From assembly GCA_035547695.1 (NCBI GenBank), contig DASZUK010000018.1, forward strand, positions 91,575-155,574: 64,000 nucleotides of DNA. Direction: 5' to 3'. The notes under the pieces were generated by a model. The model was not told the origin of the DNA, searched no databases, and saw nothing but the letters and a program-made list of their open reading frames with translations. The position numbers and the translations under genes were made by a program. Each line of letters opens with the position of its first letter. Positions within the stretch are counted from its first letter, which is position 1. This document shows, piece after piece, positions 14,560 through 27,016 of this stretch. Origin of the DNA: DASZUK01 sp035547695 (GTDB taxonomy: Bacteria > Actinomycetota > Acidimicrobiia > Acidimicrobiales > RAAP-2).

Positions 14560-15488
14560 GCCGGTGGCGTCGACGGGGGGACCGGCCGGCCCGGGGCCGG
14601 GAGGGCGTCGGCGGCCTGGCCCTCCTTGATCAGCGGGCTACGGCTGAGCAGGACCACGCTGGCCACCAGCACCACCACGGCCACCACCTCGCCGGCCAGG
14701 TGCAACGGGGAGTACCGGATGTGCTCCCCGAACAGGGTCACGCCGAGCAGGCTGGCCACCAGGGGGTCGACGATGGTCAGCCCGGGCTGCGACGCGGCCA
14801 GAGGGCCGGCCTGGAAGGCGTTGGACACCAGGAACATGGCCGCGGCCCCGGACAGGACCAGGACGTAGGGCGACCAGTTGGACAGCACCGCGTACAGGCC
14901 CTGGTCGACGTGGGAGCTCAGCTCCTTGATGACGGCCGCCACGAACCCCCAGGCGATGCCGGCGGACACCGACAGCAGGGCCGCCTTCCTGGCCGGTGAC
15001 GGTCCCCGGCCGCTCCGCAACGGCACCACCGACAGCGCGGCCACCAGCCCGGCCGCACCGAAGGTGCACGCCGCGGCCAGTATCCACATCCACGCCGTCG
15101 CCTCCGTCGTCGAGCCCCCGGAGGGATCGGCCAGGAGCAGGAACCCGCCCAGCCCGAGCGCCATGCCGGCGGCGGCCAGCCAGTCGCGGGCGTGCACCAG
15201 CTTGTGGTTCCGCAGCGCCAGGTAGGTGAACACGAACAGCAGCTCGGTGGCGATGATCGGCTGCACCAGGCTGAGGTCACCGAAGTGCAGGGCGGCCAAC
15301 TGGAACAGGAAGCCGGCGATCATGCAGAGGATGCCGAGGAACCACACCGGGCGGCGGAGCAGGTAGCGCACCAGCCGCCAACTGAACGAGAGCTCGCCCG
15401 GCGCCGGGGCGGCCGCGACGCGCTGGGCCACCGACGACGTGGCCGTGAACACGCTGGCCACCAGGGCCAGCAGGATCTCGACGCTCAT
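14526..15488 (-). CDS. DMT-superfamily (EamA-like) membrane permease
   Basis: A 320-residue protein with about ten hydrophobic helices in two related halves, e.g. LLALVASVFTATSSVAQRVA, FLGILCMIAGFLFQLAALHF and LAGEVVAVVVLVASVVLLSR. The pattern and the GDLSLVQPIIATELLFV and DPLVASLLGVTLFGE motifs match actinobacterial DMT-family members annotated as multidrug or metabolite exporters. Substrate cannot be inferred. AAGGGGAG precedes the ATG at 15488. The last 30 or so residues are Pro/Ala-rich and overlap the end of the P450 gene on the other strand. Confidence 0.88.
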   Translation of the reverse strand: MSVEILLALVASVFTATSSVAQRVAAAPAPGELSFSWRLVRYLLRRPVWFLGILCMIAGFLFQLAALHFGDLSLVQPIIATELLFVFTYLALRNHKLVHARDWLAAAGMALGLGGFLLLADPSGGSTTEATAWMWILAAACTFGAAGLVAALSVVPLRSGRGPSPARKAALLSVSAGIAWGFVAAVIKELSSHVDQGLYAVLSNWSPYVLVLSGAAAMFLVSNAFQAGPLAASQPGLTIVDPLVASLLGVTLFGEHIRYSPLHLAGEVVAVVVLVASVVLLSRSPLIKEGQAADALPAPGRPVPPSTPPAHDATRTGSDS

Positions 15489-15559
15489 GGGCCGGCTCCC
15501 CTTTCCGGGCCCGTTGCCGGGAGGTGGGCGACCACCTCATCGGACCCGGTCACCTGCAA

Positions 15560-17161
15560 TTATGGGCAACCGGCCGGCGGTGCTGCGCATTCCCCGTCGT
15601 AGGGCGGCAGCCGGACCCAGAACCGGGCGCCGGGGGCGCCACCGGCCGCGGCACCGCCGGCCCGGGCGGCACCGCCGGCCCGGGCGGCACCGTCGGCCCG
15701 GGCGGCACCGCCGGCGGTGTTCGGCTCCACGCCGACCGTCCCGCCGTGGGCCCTGGCGATGGCGGCCACGATGGCCAGCCCGAGGCCGGCCCCGCCGGTC
15801 GACCGGGCCCGGGAGGTGTCGGCCCGGTAGAACGGCTCGAAGATGCGGTCCCGATCTTCCGCCGGCACCCCGGGCCCGTGGTCACCGACCTCCACCGTGA
15901 CCCCGTCGGGCCCGGCCGACACCCGGACCTCCACCGGTGCCCCTTCGGGCGAGTGGCGGACGGCGTTGGCCAGCAGGTTGTCCACGACCTGGCGGAGGCG
16001 GTGGGCGTCGCCGGCGACCACGGCCTCGGTGGGGAGCTCCAGGGAGATCCGGTGCCCGGGGGCCGCGGCCCGTGCGGCGGCCACCGCCTGGGCCACCACC
16101 GCGACGACGTCGCTGGGCGCCATCTCCAGCGGGCGTTCCCGGTCCAGGCGGGCCAGCAGCAGCAGGTCGTCCACCAGCAGCTTCATCCGGTCGGCCTCCT
16201 CCCGGATGTGCCGCATCGACGTCGCCAGGTCCTCCGGCCGGTCCCGGGCGCCCATGTCGAAGATCTCGGCGTAGCCCCGGATGGACGTCAGGGGGGTCCG
16301 CAGCTCGTGGGAGGCATCGGCCAGGAACCGGCGCAGCCGGTGCTCCGAGGCCGCCCGGGCGGCGAAGGCGGCCTCGATCTCCCCCAGCATGACGTTGAGG
16401 GCCAGCCCCAACCGGCCGACCTCCGTGCGCTCCTCGGCCGGGGCCACCCGCCGGCTCAGGTCCCCGCCGGCGATCGCCCCGGCCGTCACCGCCATCTCCT
16501 CCAGCGGCCGCAGGTCCCGGCGGACGGTCCACCAGACCAGGCCTCCCACTCCGACCAGGACCCCGACGCTGACCAGCACCATCACCAGGGCCAGCCGGCC
16601 CAGCGTCTCCTGGGTCTCGGTCAGCGGGATGGCCACCACCAGGGACAGCCCGTGGTCGTGCAGCGGGCGGGCCAGCACCCGGTAGGCGACGGTGCCGGCC
16701 CCGAGGCTGCCGGTGCTGAACACCGCGGTCCCCCCGGTGGCCGGCGGCAGCGGGTGCGGCAGCGCCGGCCCGGGCGGCACGGTGCTGCCGTACACGAACG
16801 TCACCGGACTGCCCACCACCCGGCCCTTCCGGCCGATCAGCTCGCCGATGGTCCCCTCCGGGAACTCACCGACGCGGTGCCCGCCGCGGCGCCCCGTGAA
16901 CGGGAACGGACCGGAGGGGAACGACGTCCCGTTCCCCACCTGCCCGGGCGTGGTGCCCGGCGTGGTGCTCGGCACAGGGACCGGCAGGCGGTGCTCCCGG
17001 ACCAGCAGTCCAGTGGCGGCGAACGACGCGTCCTGCAACTGGGAGTCCACCCGGTCCAGCAGGAACGACCGTAGCTGGGTGTAGACGACCACGTCCGACA
17101 CCACCAGGCCGGCGGCCACCACCACGAGCAGCACCAGCAGGAGCCGGGCTCGAAGGGGCAC
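15560..17161 (-). CDS. Membrane sensor histidine kinase
   Basis: A 533-residue kinase with an N-terminal helix (LLLVLLVVVAAGLVVSDVVV), a ~150-residue extracytoplasmic sensor part, a second helix (LALVMVLVSVGVLVGVGGLVW), HAMP, then HisKA with the phospho-acceptor His in FLADASHELRTPLTSIRGY and an HATPase domain with N box NLLANAVRHS, DHGPGVP and GGAGLGLAIV. It phosphorylates the response regulator encoded 9 bases upstream. An 18-bp tandem repeat adds ARAGGA-type residues between the last ATPase motif and the C-terminal strand. The ligand is not evident. GTG start at 17161. Confidence 0.94.
   Translation of the reverse strand: MPLRARLLLVLLVVVAAGLVVSDVVVYTQLRSFLLDRVDSQLQDASFAATGLLVREHRLPVPVPSTTPGTTPGQVGNGTSFPSGPFPFTGRRGGHRVGEFPEGTIGELIGRKGRVVGSPVTFVYGSTVPPGPALPHPLPPATGGTAVFSTGSLGAGTVAYRVLARPLHDHGLSLVVAIPLTETQETLGRLALVMVLVSVGVLVGVGGLVWWTVRRDLRPLEEMAVTAGAIAGGDLSRRVAPAEERTEVGRLGLALNVMLGEIEAAFAARAASEHRLRRFLADASHELRTPLTSIRGYAEIFDMGARDRPEDLATSMRHIREEADRMKLLVDDLLLLARLDRERPLEMAPSDVVAVVAQAVAAARAAAPGHRISLELPTEAVVAGDAHRLRQVVDNLLANAVRHSPEGAPVEVRVSAGPDGVTVEVGDHGPGVPAEDRDRIFEPFYRADTSRARSTGGAGLGLAIVAAIARAHGGTVGVEPNTAGGAARADGAARAGGAARAGGAAAGGAPGARFWVRLPPYDGECAAPPAGCP
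15651..15717. repeat. 18-bp tandem repeat inside the histidine kinase gene
   Basis: GCACCGCCGGCCCGGGCG occurs at 15651, 15669 and, with one change, 15687, plus a partial fourth unit. The period is a multiple of three and adds six residues per copy to the kinase C-terminal region without a frameshift. Confidence 0.85.
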
Positions 17162-17170
17162 CGTGAGGTC

Positions 17171-17863
17171 CTAGCCGGCCGGGCGGCGCAGGCGGTAGCC
17201 CACCCCGCGGACGGTGTGGATCAGCCGTGGCCCGTGCGCCTCCAGCTTCCGCCGGAGCGAGCTGATGAAGATCTCCACGACGTTGTCGTTGCCGTCGAAG
17301 TCGTAGTGCCACACCCGGTCCAGGATCTGGGCCTTGGACACCACCCGGTCGCTGTTCAGCAGCAGGTAGTGCAGCAGCTTGAACTCGGTCGGGGTCAGGT
17401 CCACCACCACCCCGCCCCTGGTCACCTCGTGCTGGTCCTCGTCCAGCACCACGTCGGCCCAGCGCAGCACCCCGCTGTCCTCGTGGATCTCGTGCACCCG
17501 GCGGAGGATGGCCCGGGTGCGGACGATCAGCTCCTCGACGCTGAACGGCTTGGTCACGTAGTCGTCGCCGCCCAGGGTGAACCCCCGCAGCTTGTCCTCC
17601 AGGCCGTCCTTGGCGGTCAGGAAGATCACCGGCACCCGCGGACGGTCGCCCGAAAGGTGCCGCAACACCTCGAAGCCGTCCAGGTCGGGGAGCATGACGT
17701 CCAGCACCATCAGGTGCGGCCGGAACGTGTCGACCGAGAGCAGGGCGTCGCGGCCCGTGTGCACCACCTCCACGGTGAGCCCCTCGTAGCGGAGCGCCAT
17801 GGACACCAGGTCGGTGATGCCCGGCTCGTCGTCCACCACCAGGACCCTCGCGCCGTCGGCCAC
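17171..17863 (-). CDS. OmpR/PhoB-family response regulator
   Basis: A 230-residue regulator with a receiver domain (RVLVVDDEPGITD; phospho-acceptor Asp in MVLDVMLPDLDGFE; TAKDG; Lys in YVTKPFS) and a winged-helix DNA-binding domain (DLTPTEFKLLHYLLLNSDRVV to IHTVRGVGYRLRRP). It is first in a two-gene operon with the histidine kinase. The GTG at 17863 is preceded by GGAAGGAGGT, one of the strongest ribosome sites in the window. It looks closest to the TrcR/MprA type of actinobacterial regulators, but the target genes cannot be told. It is divergent from the RodZ-like gene, which shares the intergenic region. Confidence 0.94.
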   Translation of the reverse strand: MADGARVLVVDDEPGITDLVSMALRYEGLTVEVVHTGRDALLSVDTFRPHLMVLDVMLPDLDGFEVLRHLSGDRPRVPVIFLTAKDGLEDKLRGFTLGGDDYVTKPFSVEELIVRTRAILRRVHEIHEDSGVLRWADVVLDEDQHEVTRGGVVVDLTPTEFKLLHYLLLNSDRVVSKAQILDRVWHYDFDGNDNVVEIFISSLRRKLEAHGPRLIHTVRGVGYRLRRPAG

Positions 17864-18005
17864 CGCGCCCACCTCCTTCCCCGGCCATCCTCCCGCTTCT
17901 CCGGCCATCCTCCCGCGGGTTCCTGTCGATATCCTGTGGGTGCGCCGGTACGGGTTCCGCGAGCGCGAGCGGTACGCTCCTGGGCAGCACAGGAGGAATG
18001 GTGGG

Positions 18006-19145
18006 TTGATCCGGCATCGTGACGGCGGTCCCCGCCACAACGGCACGCCCGGCCTTCCGTCGTCGGTGCCGGAACTGGCCCGGACGCTCCGGCGGGTCCG
18101 GACCCGGCAGGGGCTGCGGTTGGAGGACGTCAGCGTCCGCGGTGGCCTGCCCCTGGCCCAACTCGAAGCCCTGGAGAGCGGCACCGTCGACCGGATGCCG
18201 GACCGGGTGGCCACGGTCAAGGTCCTGCGGGGTTACGCCGACTTCCTCGGCCTGTCCGGTGACCAGTTCGCCCTCGCCCTGGTCGACATCTGGCCGACCG
18301 TGCCGTCCGCCCAGTTCCCGATCGCGGCCGTGCACGGCAGTACCGGGGCCGTCCCCCCCACCGGGCCACCGACGGTCGCCGTCCCCGGGATCGGGGCCGC
18401 CGGTGCTCCGACCGGCCAGGTGGCGTCGGTGACCGCCGCCCTGCCCGGCACTCCCCTCACCGGGGCCTGGCCCACAACCGGCACCCATCCCACCGGCGGG
18501 CCCTCCGGGGTGAGGGGCCTGGCCGACACCGGGGTCGCCCCGGCGGTCACCGGCCCACCCCACCGTCCCCGCCGTCGCGACCGTCGCAGCGACCGCCGCG
18601 ACGGGGCACCGCTCTGGTTGAAGGGGGTGGTGACGGTGGTGGTGGTGGCCATCCTGGTGGCCGCGGCCGGGCTGATCATCCAGGAGGTCAAGCCGTCCTG
18701 GTTGCGTTCCCTCGGGATCACCCACGCCCCGGCCGGCGGGTCCGGTGGGTCCTCCGGTGGCGGGTCCGGTGGCGGGAACACGACGACCTCGTCACCACGC
18801 TCGACCACGTCCTCCGCGCCGCCGTCGGGGTCCGGAACCCTGAAACCGGCCACCACCACCGCGACGACCGCCACCTTCGACCTCAGGGGCGCCACACCCA
18901 CCGTCGCGGTGGCCGCCGTCGGGAACCCAAGCTGGGTCCAGGTCACCGCCACCGGCCAGGCCGACCCGCTGTTCAGCGGCATCCTGCAGGCCGGCCAGAC
19001 CCAGTCCTTCCCGGTCCACCAGTCACTCGTCGTCGAGATCGGGTCCTCCGCCGCCCACCTGTCCGCGGCCGCCGCCGGCAAGGACCTCGGGTCCTACATC
19101 CCCACCGTCGCCCCCTACACCCTGACCTTCAACGCTGCGTCATAG
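18006..19145 (+). CDS. RodZ-like membrane protein with N-terminal helix-turn-helix and C-terminal DUF4115-like domain
   Basis: The 379-residue protein has an N-terminal HTH_25-type domain (about 15-90: LARTLRRVRTRQGLRLEDVS, VLRGYADFLGL), a Pro/Thr-rich linker, a basic stretch, one membrane helix (VVTVVVVAILVAAAGLIIQ), and an outer Ser/Thr-Gly linker leading to a beta-rich DUF4115-like end (PSWVQVTATGQADPLFSGIL). RodZ links MreB to wall synthesis in rods; actinobacterial versions occur even without MreB. The only usable start is TTG at 18006, with AGGAGGA at 17991-17997; the nearby ATG is in another frame and ends at once. The 3' end including TAG is duplicated 72 bases downstream. Confidence 0.82.
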   Translation: MIRHRDGGPRHNGTPGLPSSVPELARTLRRVRTRQGLRLEDVSVRGGLPLAQLEALESGTVDRMPDRVATVKVLRGYADFLGLSGDQFALALVDIWPTVPSAQFPIAAVHGSTGAVPPTGPPTVAVPGIGAAGAPTGQVASVTAALPGTPLTGAWPTTGTHPTGGPSGVRGLADTGVAPAVTGPPHRPRRRDRRSDRRDGAPLWLKGVVTVVVVAILVAAAGLIIQEVKPSWLRSLGITHAPAGGSGGSSGGGSGGGNTTTSSPRSTTSSAPPSGSGTLKPATTTATTATFDLRGATPTVAVAAVGNPSWVQVTATGQADPLFSGILQAGQTQSFPVHQSLVVEIGSSAAHLSAAAAGKDLGSYIPTVAPYTLTFNAAS

Positions 19146-19149
19146 GCCC

Positions 19150-19171
19150 GATCGGGGCCCCAACCCCGATC
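19150..19171. terminator. Intergenic hairpin 1 between RodZ-like gene and gyrA
   Basis: GATCGGGG pairs with CCCCGATC across a CCCCAA loop, an 8-bp perfect stem. It sits directly after the RodZ-like stop, in a convergent gap. Confidence 0.6.
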
Positions 19172-19181
19172 TCCTCCGATC

Positions 19182-19201
19182 CGTGGGGCCCCAACCCCAC
19201 G
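19182..19201. terminator. Intergenic hairpin 2 between RodZ-like gene and gyrA
   Basis: CGTGGGG pairs with CCCCACG across the same CCCCAA loop as hairpin 1. The shared GGGGCCCCAACCCC core appears three times in this gap, so the hairpins may be copies of one element. Confidence 0.55.
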
Positions 19202-19253
19202 GCGGCCGTCGTCATAGGCCCGATCGGGGCCCCAACCCCAAGCGCCCACCGAT

Positions 19254-19271
19254 GCGTCTCCGCGGAGACGC
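19254..19271. terminator. Palindrome just after the gyrA stop
   Basis: GCGTCTCC and GGAGACGC form a perfect 8-bp stem around two bases, within 25 bases of the gyrA stop codon (minus strand). No T-tract. Confidence 0.5.
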
Positions 19272-19278
19272 CGGGGGG

Positions 19279-21786
<2,508 letters not shown>

Positions 21787-21823
21787 GGTCTCCCGGTCTT
21801 CCCCGTTCTTTCGACGTCGAGCC

Positions 21824-23746
<1,923 letters not shown>

Positions 23747-23924
23747 TTTGTGCCTTCACCCTCGAGTCCATGGGCGCGCCCTTTCGCAGTGCATCTGTCC
23801 GAGTGCGCACCGGGTCCCCGGACGGGCCGGGCTGTGCTACTCCGGTGCGGACAAGCCATTCTACCCGACGGCACCCTCTGCCGGACGCAACGGGACAGGG
23901 CCCGACCCACGTCCCGGGCCGTCC

Positions 23925-24404
23925 TCACCCGCCCCCGACGGACCGCCTGACCGTGACCTGGAGGCGGTCCGGAACGGTCCCGGCCACCTCCCCGACCCGG
24001 GCCAGGAGGCCGCTGCCGAGGGCCCGGACCTGGGTGGCCCAGGCCGGCTGGTCCACCGCCACCACGAGGACCCCGCCGGAGAACCGCAGGGGCTGGACGT
24101 GGCGGGCCATGGCCGGCCCGACGATGTCGTCCCACCGTGCGAACACCGCCGACAGGGAGGCTGCGGTCGGTGCCGTCGGCGTCGGCGCGGCAGCCTCCGG
24201 GCCGGTGGCATCGGGACCGGACGACGGGCCCGGCGTTGGTCTCGATGGTGGGCCGGGCGGTGGTCCGGGCGGTGGCGACGGGGCGAGGCCGGACAGCACG
24301 CCGTCCAGTGACTCCCCGACCGGCCGGGGACCGCGGTCCGGGCCGGCCTGGCGGCGGCGTGGGCGGCGGTGGCCGGGTGGCCGTGTGCGGTCGCCGGCGG
24401 TCAC
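23925..24404 (-). CDS. dciA: DUF721 protein, DciA-type helicase loader
   Basis: A 159-residue protein with a C-terminal DUF721 domain (about 75-155: LSAVFARWDDIVGPAMARHV, LRFSGGVLVVAVDQPAWATQ) and a Pro/Gly/Arg-rich disordered N-terminal half. DciA is the ancestral loader or regulator of the DnaB replicative helicase in bacteria lacking DnaC/DnaI; in Actinobacteria the gene lies between recF and gyrB, as here. The GTG start at 24404 overlaps the recF stop by four bases (GTGA), so the two are co-translated. Its partner DnaB is encoded at 52.6 kb in this window. Confidence 0.88.
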   Translation of the reverse strand: MTAGDRTRPPGHRRPRRRQAGPDRGPRPVGESLDGVLSGLAPSPPPGPPPGPPSRPTPGPSSGPDATGPEAAAPTPTAPTAASLSAVFARWDDIVGPAMARHVQPLRFSGGVLVVAVDQPAWATQVRALGSGLLARVGEVAGTVPDRLQVTVRRSVGGG

Positions 24405-25600
24405 CGGTCGTCCTCGACCGGGCCGGGGAGGGCCGGCGCCGGGGCCACACTGCCGGTGCTGGCACTGGCACTGGTGCCGGTGCGGTGGCCGGTGGTGCGG
24501 ACGTCGACCACCGACGCCACCTCCACCCCGCCGGGTAGGGGAACGGCGGTGGTCAGCAGGGCCTGGCCGGCGGGCAACTGCCGCACCAGCGCCCGGCTGC
24601 GGTCGGGGTCCAGCTCGGAGAACACGTCGTCGAGAAGCAGGATGGGCGCGGACCCGGACCGGTCGGTCACCAGCCGGTGGACCCCGAGGCGGAGGGCCAG
24701 GGCGACGCAGCGCTGCTCGCCCTGTGACGCCTGCGTCCGGGCGTCCCGGCCGCCGAGCCCCAGGTCGAGGTCGTCGCGGTGCGGGCCGACGGTGGTGACC
24801 CCTCGCCGGAGGTCGTCCTGGCGGGCGGACCGCAGGGCCTCCCCCAGCGGTCCGGACCAGGAGCGCCGGTAGGCGATCCGTACGGCCGCGGCCGGGGCTC
24901 CCGCCGGACCGCCGGGGCCGGCGGAGGGGGACGGGACCCCGCCGCCGCCGGCCAGGGCGGCATAGGACCCGGCCACCAATGGCTGCAGCTCGGCCAGCAA
25001 CTGCTCCCGGGCGGTGGCGACGGCCGATCCGGCGGTGGCCAGCCGGTCGTCCCACACCTCCAGGGTCGTGCGGACCTCTGTGCTCAGCCGTCCCCCGGCC
25101 TGCCGCAGCAGGGCGGCCCGCTGCCGCAACACCCGGTCCACCTCGTCCAGGGTGGCCGCGGTGCGGTGGTCCAGCAGCCGGAGGGCGTCGTCGAGCAGGT
25201 CACGGCGGCGGGCCGGGCCGCCCTGGACCACGGCCAGGTCCTCGGGAGAGAACACCGTCACCGGCACCGCGGCCGCGGTCTCCCGCCGGGTCCGGGCAAG
25301 CTGCCGGTTCACCTGGGTCCGTGACCGGCCGGGGGCCAGCTCGGCCTCGACCAGCAACGGGAGGCCGTCGTGGTCCAGGTCGGCCCGGAGGATGGCCCGG
25401 TCGGCGCCGGCCCGGATCATGGCCTCCCGGGCCGTCGTGCGGAACGACCGCTGGGTCCCGAGGTAGGCCACGGCCTCCAGGAACGACGTCTTGCCGGTGC
25501 CGTTCGGGCCGGTGATGACCGTGGTCCCGTCCGGGTCCGGCTCCAGCTCGGCGTCGGCGAAGATCCGGAAGTCGGTCAGCCGCAGTCGCCGCAGGCTCAC
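24401..25600 (-). CDS. recF: DNA replication and repair protein RecF
   Basis: A 399-residue SMC-like ATPase that loads RecA with RecO and RecR at gaps behind stalled forks. Walker A is GPNGTGKTS (about 30-39), the ABC signature is SQGEQR, and Walker B is ILLLDDVFSELD. The start LRRLRLTDFRIFADAELEPD is typical. The stretch from about residue 225 (GGGGVPSPSAGPGGPAGAP) is a Pro/Gly-rich insertion in the arm region. GTG start at 25600, 21 bases after dnaN. The last ~40 residues are disordered and Ser/Thr/Ala-rich. Confidence 0.97.
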   Translation of the reverse strand: MSLRRLRLTDFRIFADAELEPDPDGTTVITGPNGTGKTSFLEAVAYLGTQRSFRTTAREAMIRAGADRAILRADLDHDGLPLLVEAELAPGRSRTQVNRQLARTRRETAAAVPVTVFSPEDLAVVQGGPARRRDLLDDALRLLDHRTAATLDEVDRVLRQRAALLRQAGGRLSTEVRTTLEVWDDRLATAGSAVATAREQLLAELQPLVAGSYAALAGGGGVPSPSAGPGGPAGAPAAAVRIAYRRSWSGPLGEALRSARQDDLRRGVTTVGPHRDDLDLGLGGRDARTQASQGEQRCVALALRLGVHRLVTDRSGSAPILLLDDVFSELDPDRSRALVRQLPAGQALLTTAVPLPGGVEVASVVDVRTTGHRTGTSASASTGSVAPAPALPGPVEDDR

Positions 25601-25621
25601 GGGCGTGGGAACGGCCTCCGG

Positions 25622-26731
25622 TCAGGAGACCCGGACGGGCATCAGCAGGTACCGGAAGTCGTCGTGCTCGGCGCTGCGGACGGTGGCCGGACGGGACGGG
25701 TCGGCGGTCTCGATCACCACCTCGTCACCCAGCGCCGCTTCGACCCCGTCGATCAGGTACGACGGGTTGAAGGCGATCACCAGGTCCTCGCCGGAGAAGT
25801 CGCCGTCGACGGTCTCGCTGGCATCCCCGACCTCCTGGGAGACCACCGTCAGGTCCACCCCACCGGGACGCATCGACAGCCGCACCGGGGTGGTGTTGTC
25901 CCGCACCAGCAACCGGACACGGCGCAGGGCGCTGACCAGGGTCTCCTTGCCCAGGTGGAGGCGGTTCGGGTACTGGTCCGGGATCAACTGCCGGTAGTCC
26001 GGGTACGAACCGTCCAGCAGCCGGGTGCTGATCCGCACCGGGCCGCGGGTGAACGTGATGTCGTGGGTACCGGTGGCCACCCCGACGTCCTTCGACTCCT
26101 CATCCCCGCCCGCGCCGGGCAGGCGCTGCAGCTCGGCCAGCGCCCGGGCCGGGACCAGGATGTCCTCCCCCGTCAACCCCGACGTCCCCGGCAGGTCCCG
26201 CAACGCCAGCCGGTACGAGTCGGTGGCCACCAACCGGATGGCCCCGTTCTCCGACGTGAGCAGCACCCCGGTGAGCAACGGCCGGGCGTCGTCGGTGGAG
26301 GCCGCCCGGACCACCTGCCGGAGGCCCTCCCCGAGCAGGTCGCCGGGGAGGGTGATGGTCGGCTCGGCGGGTGGGGTGATGGTCGGGTACTCGACCACCG
26401 GGAACGCCCGGAGGCCGAACCTCGAACGCGCCGCCGAGATCTCCACCTTCTCGTCGGCGGCCTCCACGGTCACCGCGCCGGGCTCCAGCGACCGGACGAT
26501 GTCGGCCGTCAGCCTCGCCGGGACGACGCAGGCCCCGTCGTCCAGGCCGATCACCTCCTGCTCGACCCGGATGGTCAGGTCGAGGTCCGTCCCGGTGACG
26601 ACCAACTGGTTCGCTTCCGACCGCAGGAGCAGCCCGGACAGCACCGCGGCGGAGGCGCCCCGGCCGCCGACGGCCCGTCCGGCGGTGGTCAGCACCTCCA
26701 CCAGCGCGTCTCGCTCCGACCGGAACTTCAC
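25622..26731 (-). CDS. dnaN: DNA polymerase III beta sliding clamp
   Basis: A 369-residue clamp with three repeated domains (starts near residues 1, 125 and 245). Motifs: VKFRSERDALVEVLTTAGRAV at the start, LDLTIRVEQEV, VATDSYRLALRDL, GSYPDYRQLIP and the C-terminal YLLMPVRVS that forms the edge of the partner-binding pocket. The GTG at 26731 was chosen because actinobacterial DnaN proteins begin (M)KFR and AGGA lies about 10 bases upstream; starting further upstream would add an unrelated tail. gnd, often found between dnaN and recF in Actinobacteria, is absent. Confidence 0.98.
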   Translation of the reverse strand: MKFRSERDALVEVLTTAGRAVGGRGASAAVLSGLLLRSEANQLVVTGTDLDLTIRVEQEVIGLDDGACVVPARLTADIVRSLEPGAVTVEAADEKVEISAARSRFGLRAFPVVEYPTITPPAEPTITLPGDLLGEGLRQVVRAASTDDARPLLTGVLLTSENGAIRLVATDSYRLALRDLPGTSGLTGEDILVPARALAELQRLPGAGGDEESKDVGVATGTHDITFTRGPVRISTRLLDGSYPDYRQLIPDQYPNRLHLGKETLVSALRRVRLLVRDNTTPVRLSMRPGGVDLTVVSQEVGDASETVDGDFSGEDLVIAFNPSYLIDGVEAALGDEVVIETADPSRPATVRSAEHDDFRYLLMPVRVS

Positions 26732-27016
26732 CGGGCTCGTCCTGTCATCGTTCTGCCTTTCCGGTCCTGGTGATGGTGGGATGAGTAATTGGTTGGTTAA
26801 GGGTAGTAAGGCCTGGGGATTGTGGAAGAACATCCATCATGCCTGGTGACAGGGGATACGTTCGTCCACCGGCCCAAGCCGGCCCGTGGACGGCGGGCCC
26901 GGGGGCGAGGCCCGGGCGGCGAGGGCTGGGGACGACCGCCCTGCCGGTCCCCAGGGTGGACGGCGGTCGTCCACAGGTTTCCGGCACGGACCCGGAGCCG
27001 TGGTCCACGGGCCGGT
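26732..27016. other. oriC: Candidate oriC in the dnaA-dnaN intergenic region
   Basis: This 285-base gap between dnaN and dnaA is where Mycobacterium and Streptomyces have oriC. It holds an AT-richer stretch (about 26775-26826, with GAGTAATTGGTTGGTTAAGG) in otherwise very GC-rich DNA, a fair unwinding element with GAT/GAG/TAA triplets like the DnaA-trio. DnaA-box-like 9-mers include TCGTCCACA (26967-26975, 8 of 9 to TTGTCCACA), TGTGGAAGA (26821-26829, minus strand) and TGGTCCACG (27001-27009). Box quality is only moderate, so the call rests partly on gene context. Confidence 0.6.

Larger units (their letters stand above)
19139..19239. repeat. 29-bp direct repeat spanning the RodZ-like stop codon
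   Basis: An identical 29-base segment (beginning GTCATAGGCCCGATCGGGG) occurs at 19139-19167 and 19211-19239. The first copy includes the TAG stop of the RodZ-like gene; the second lies in the intergenic region exactly 72 bases on, so its TAG is in frame with the gene. Confidence 0.9.
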
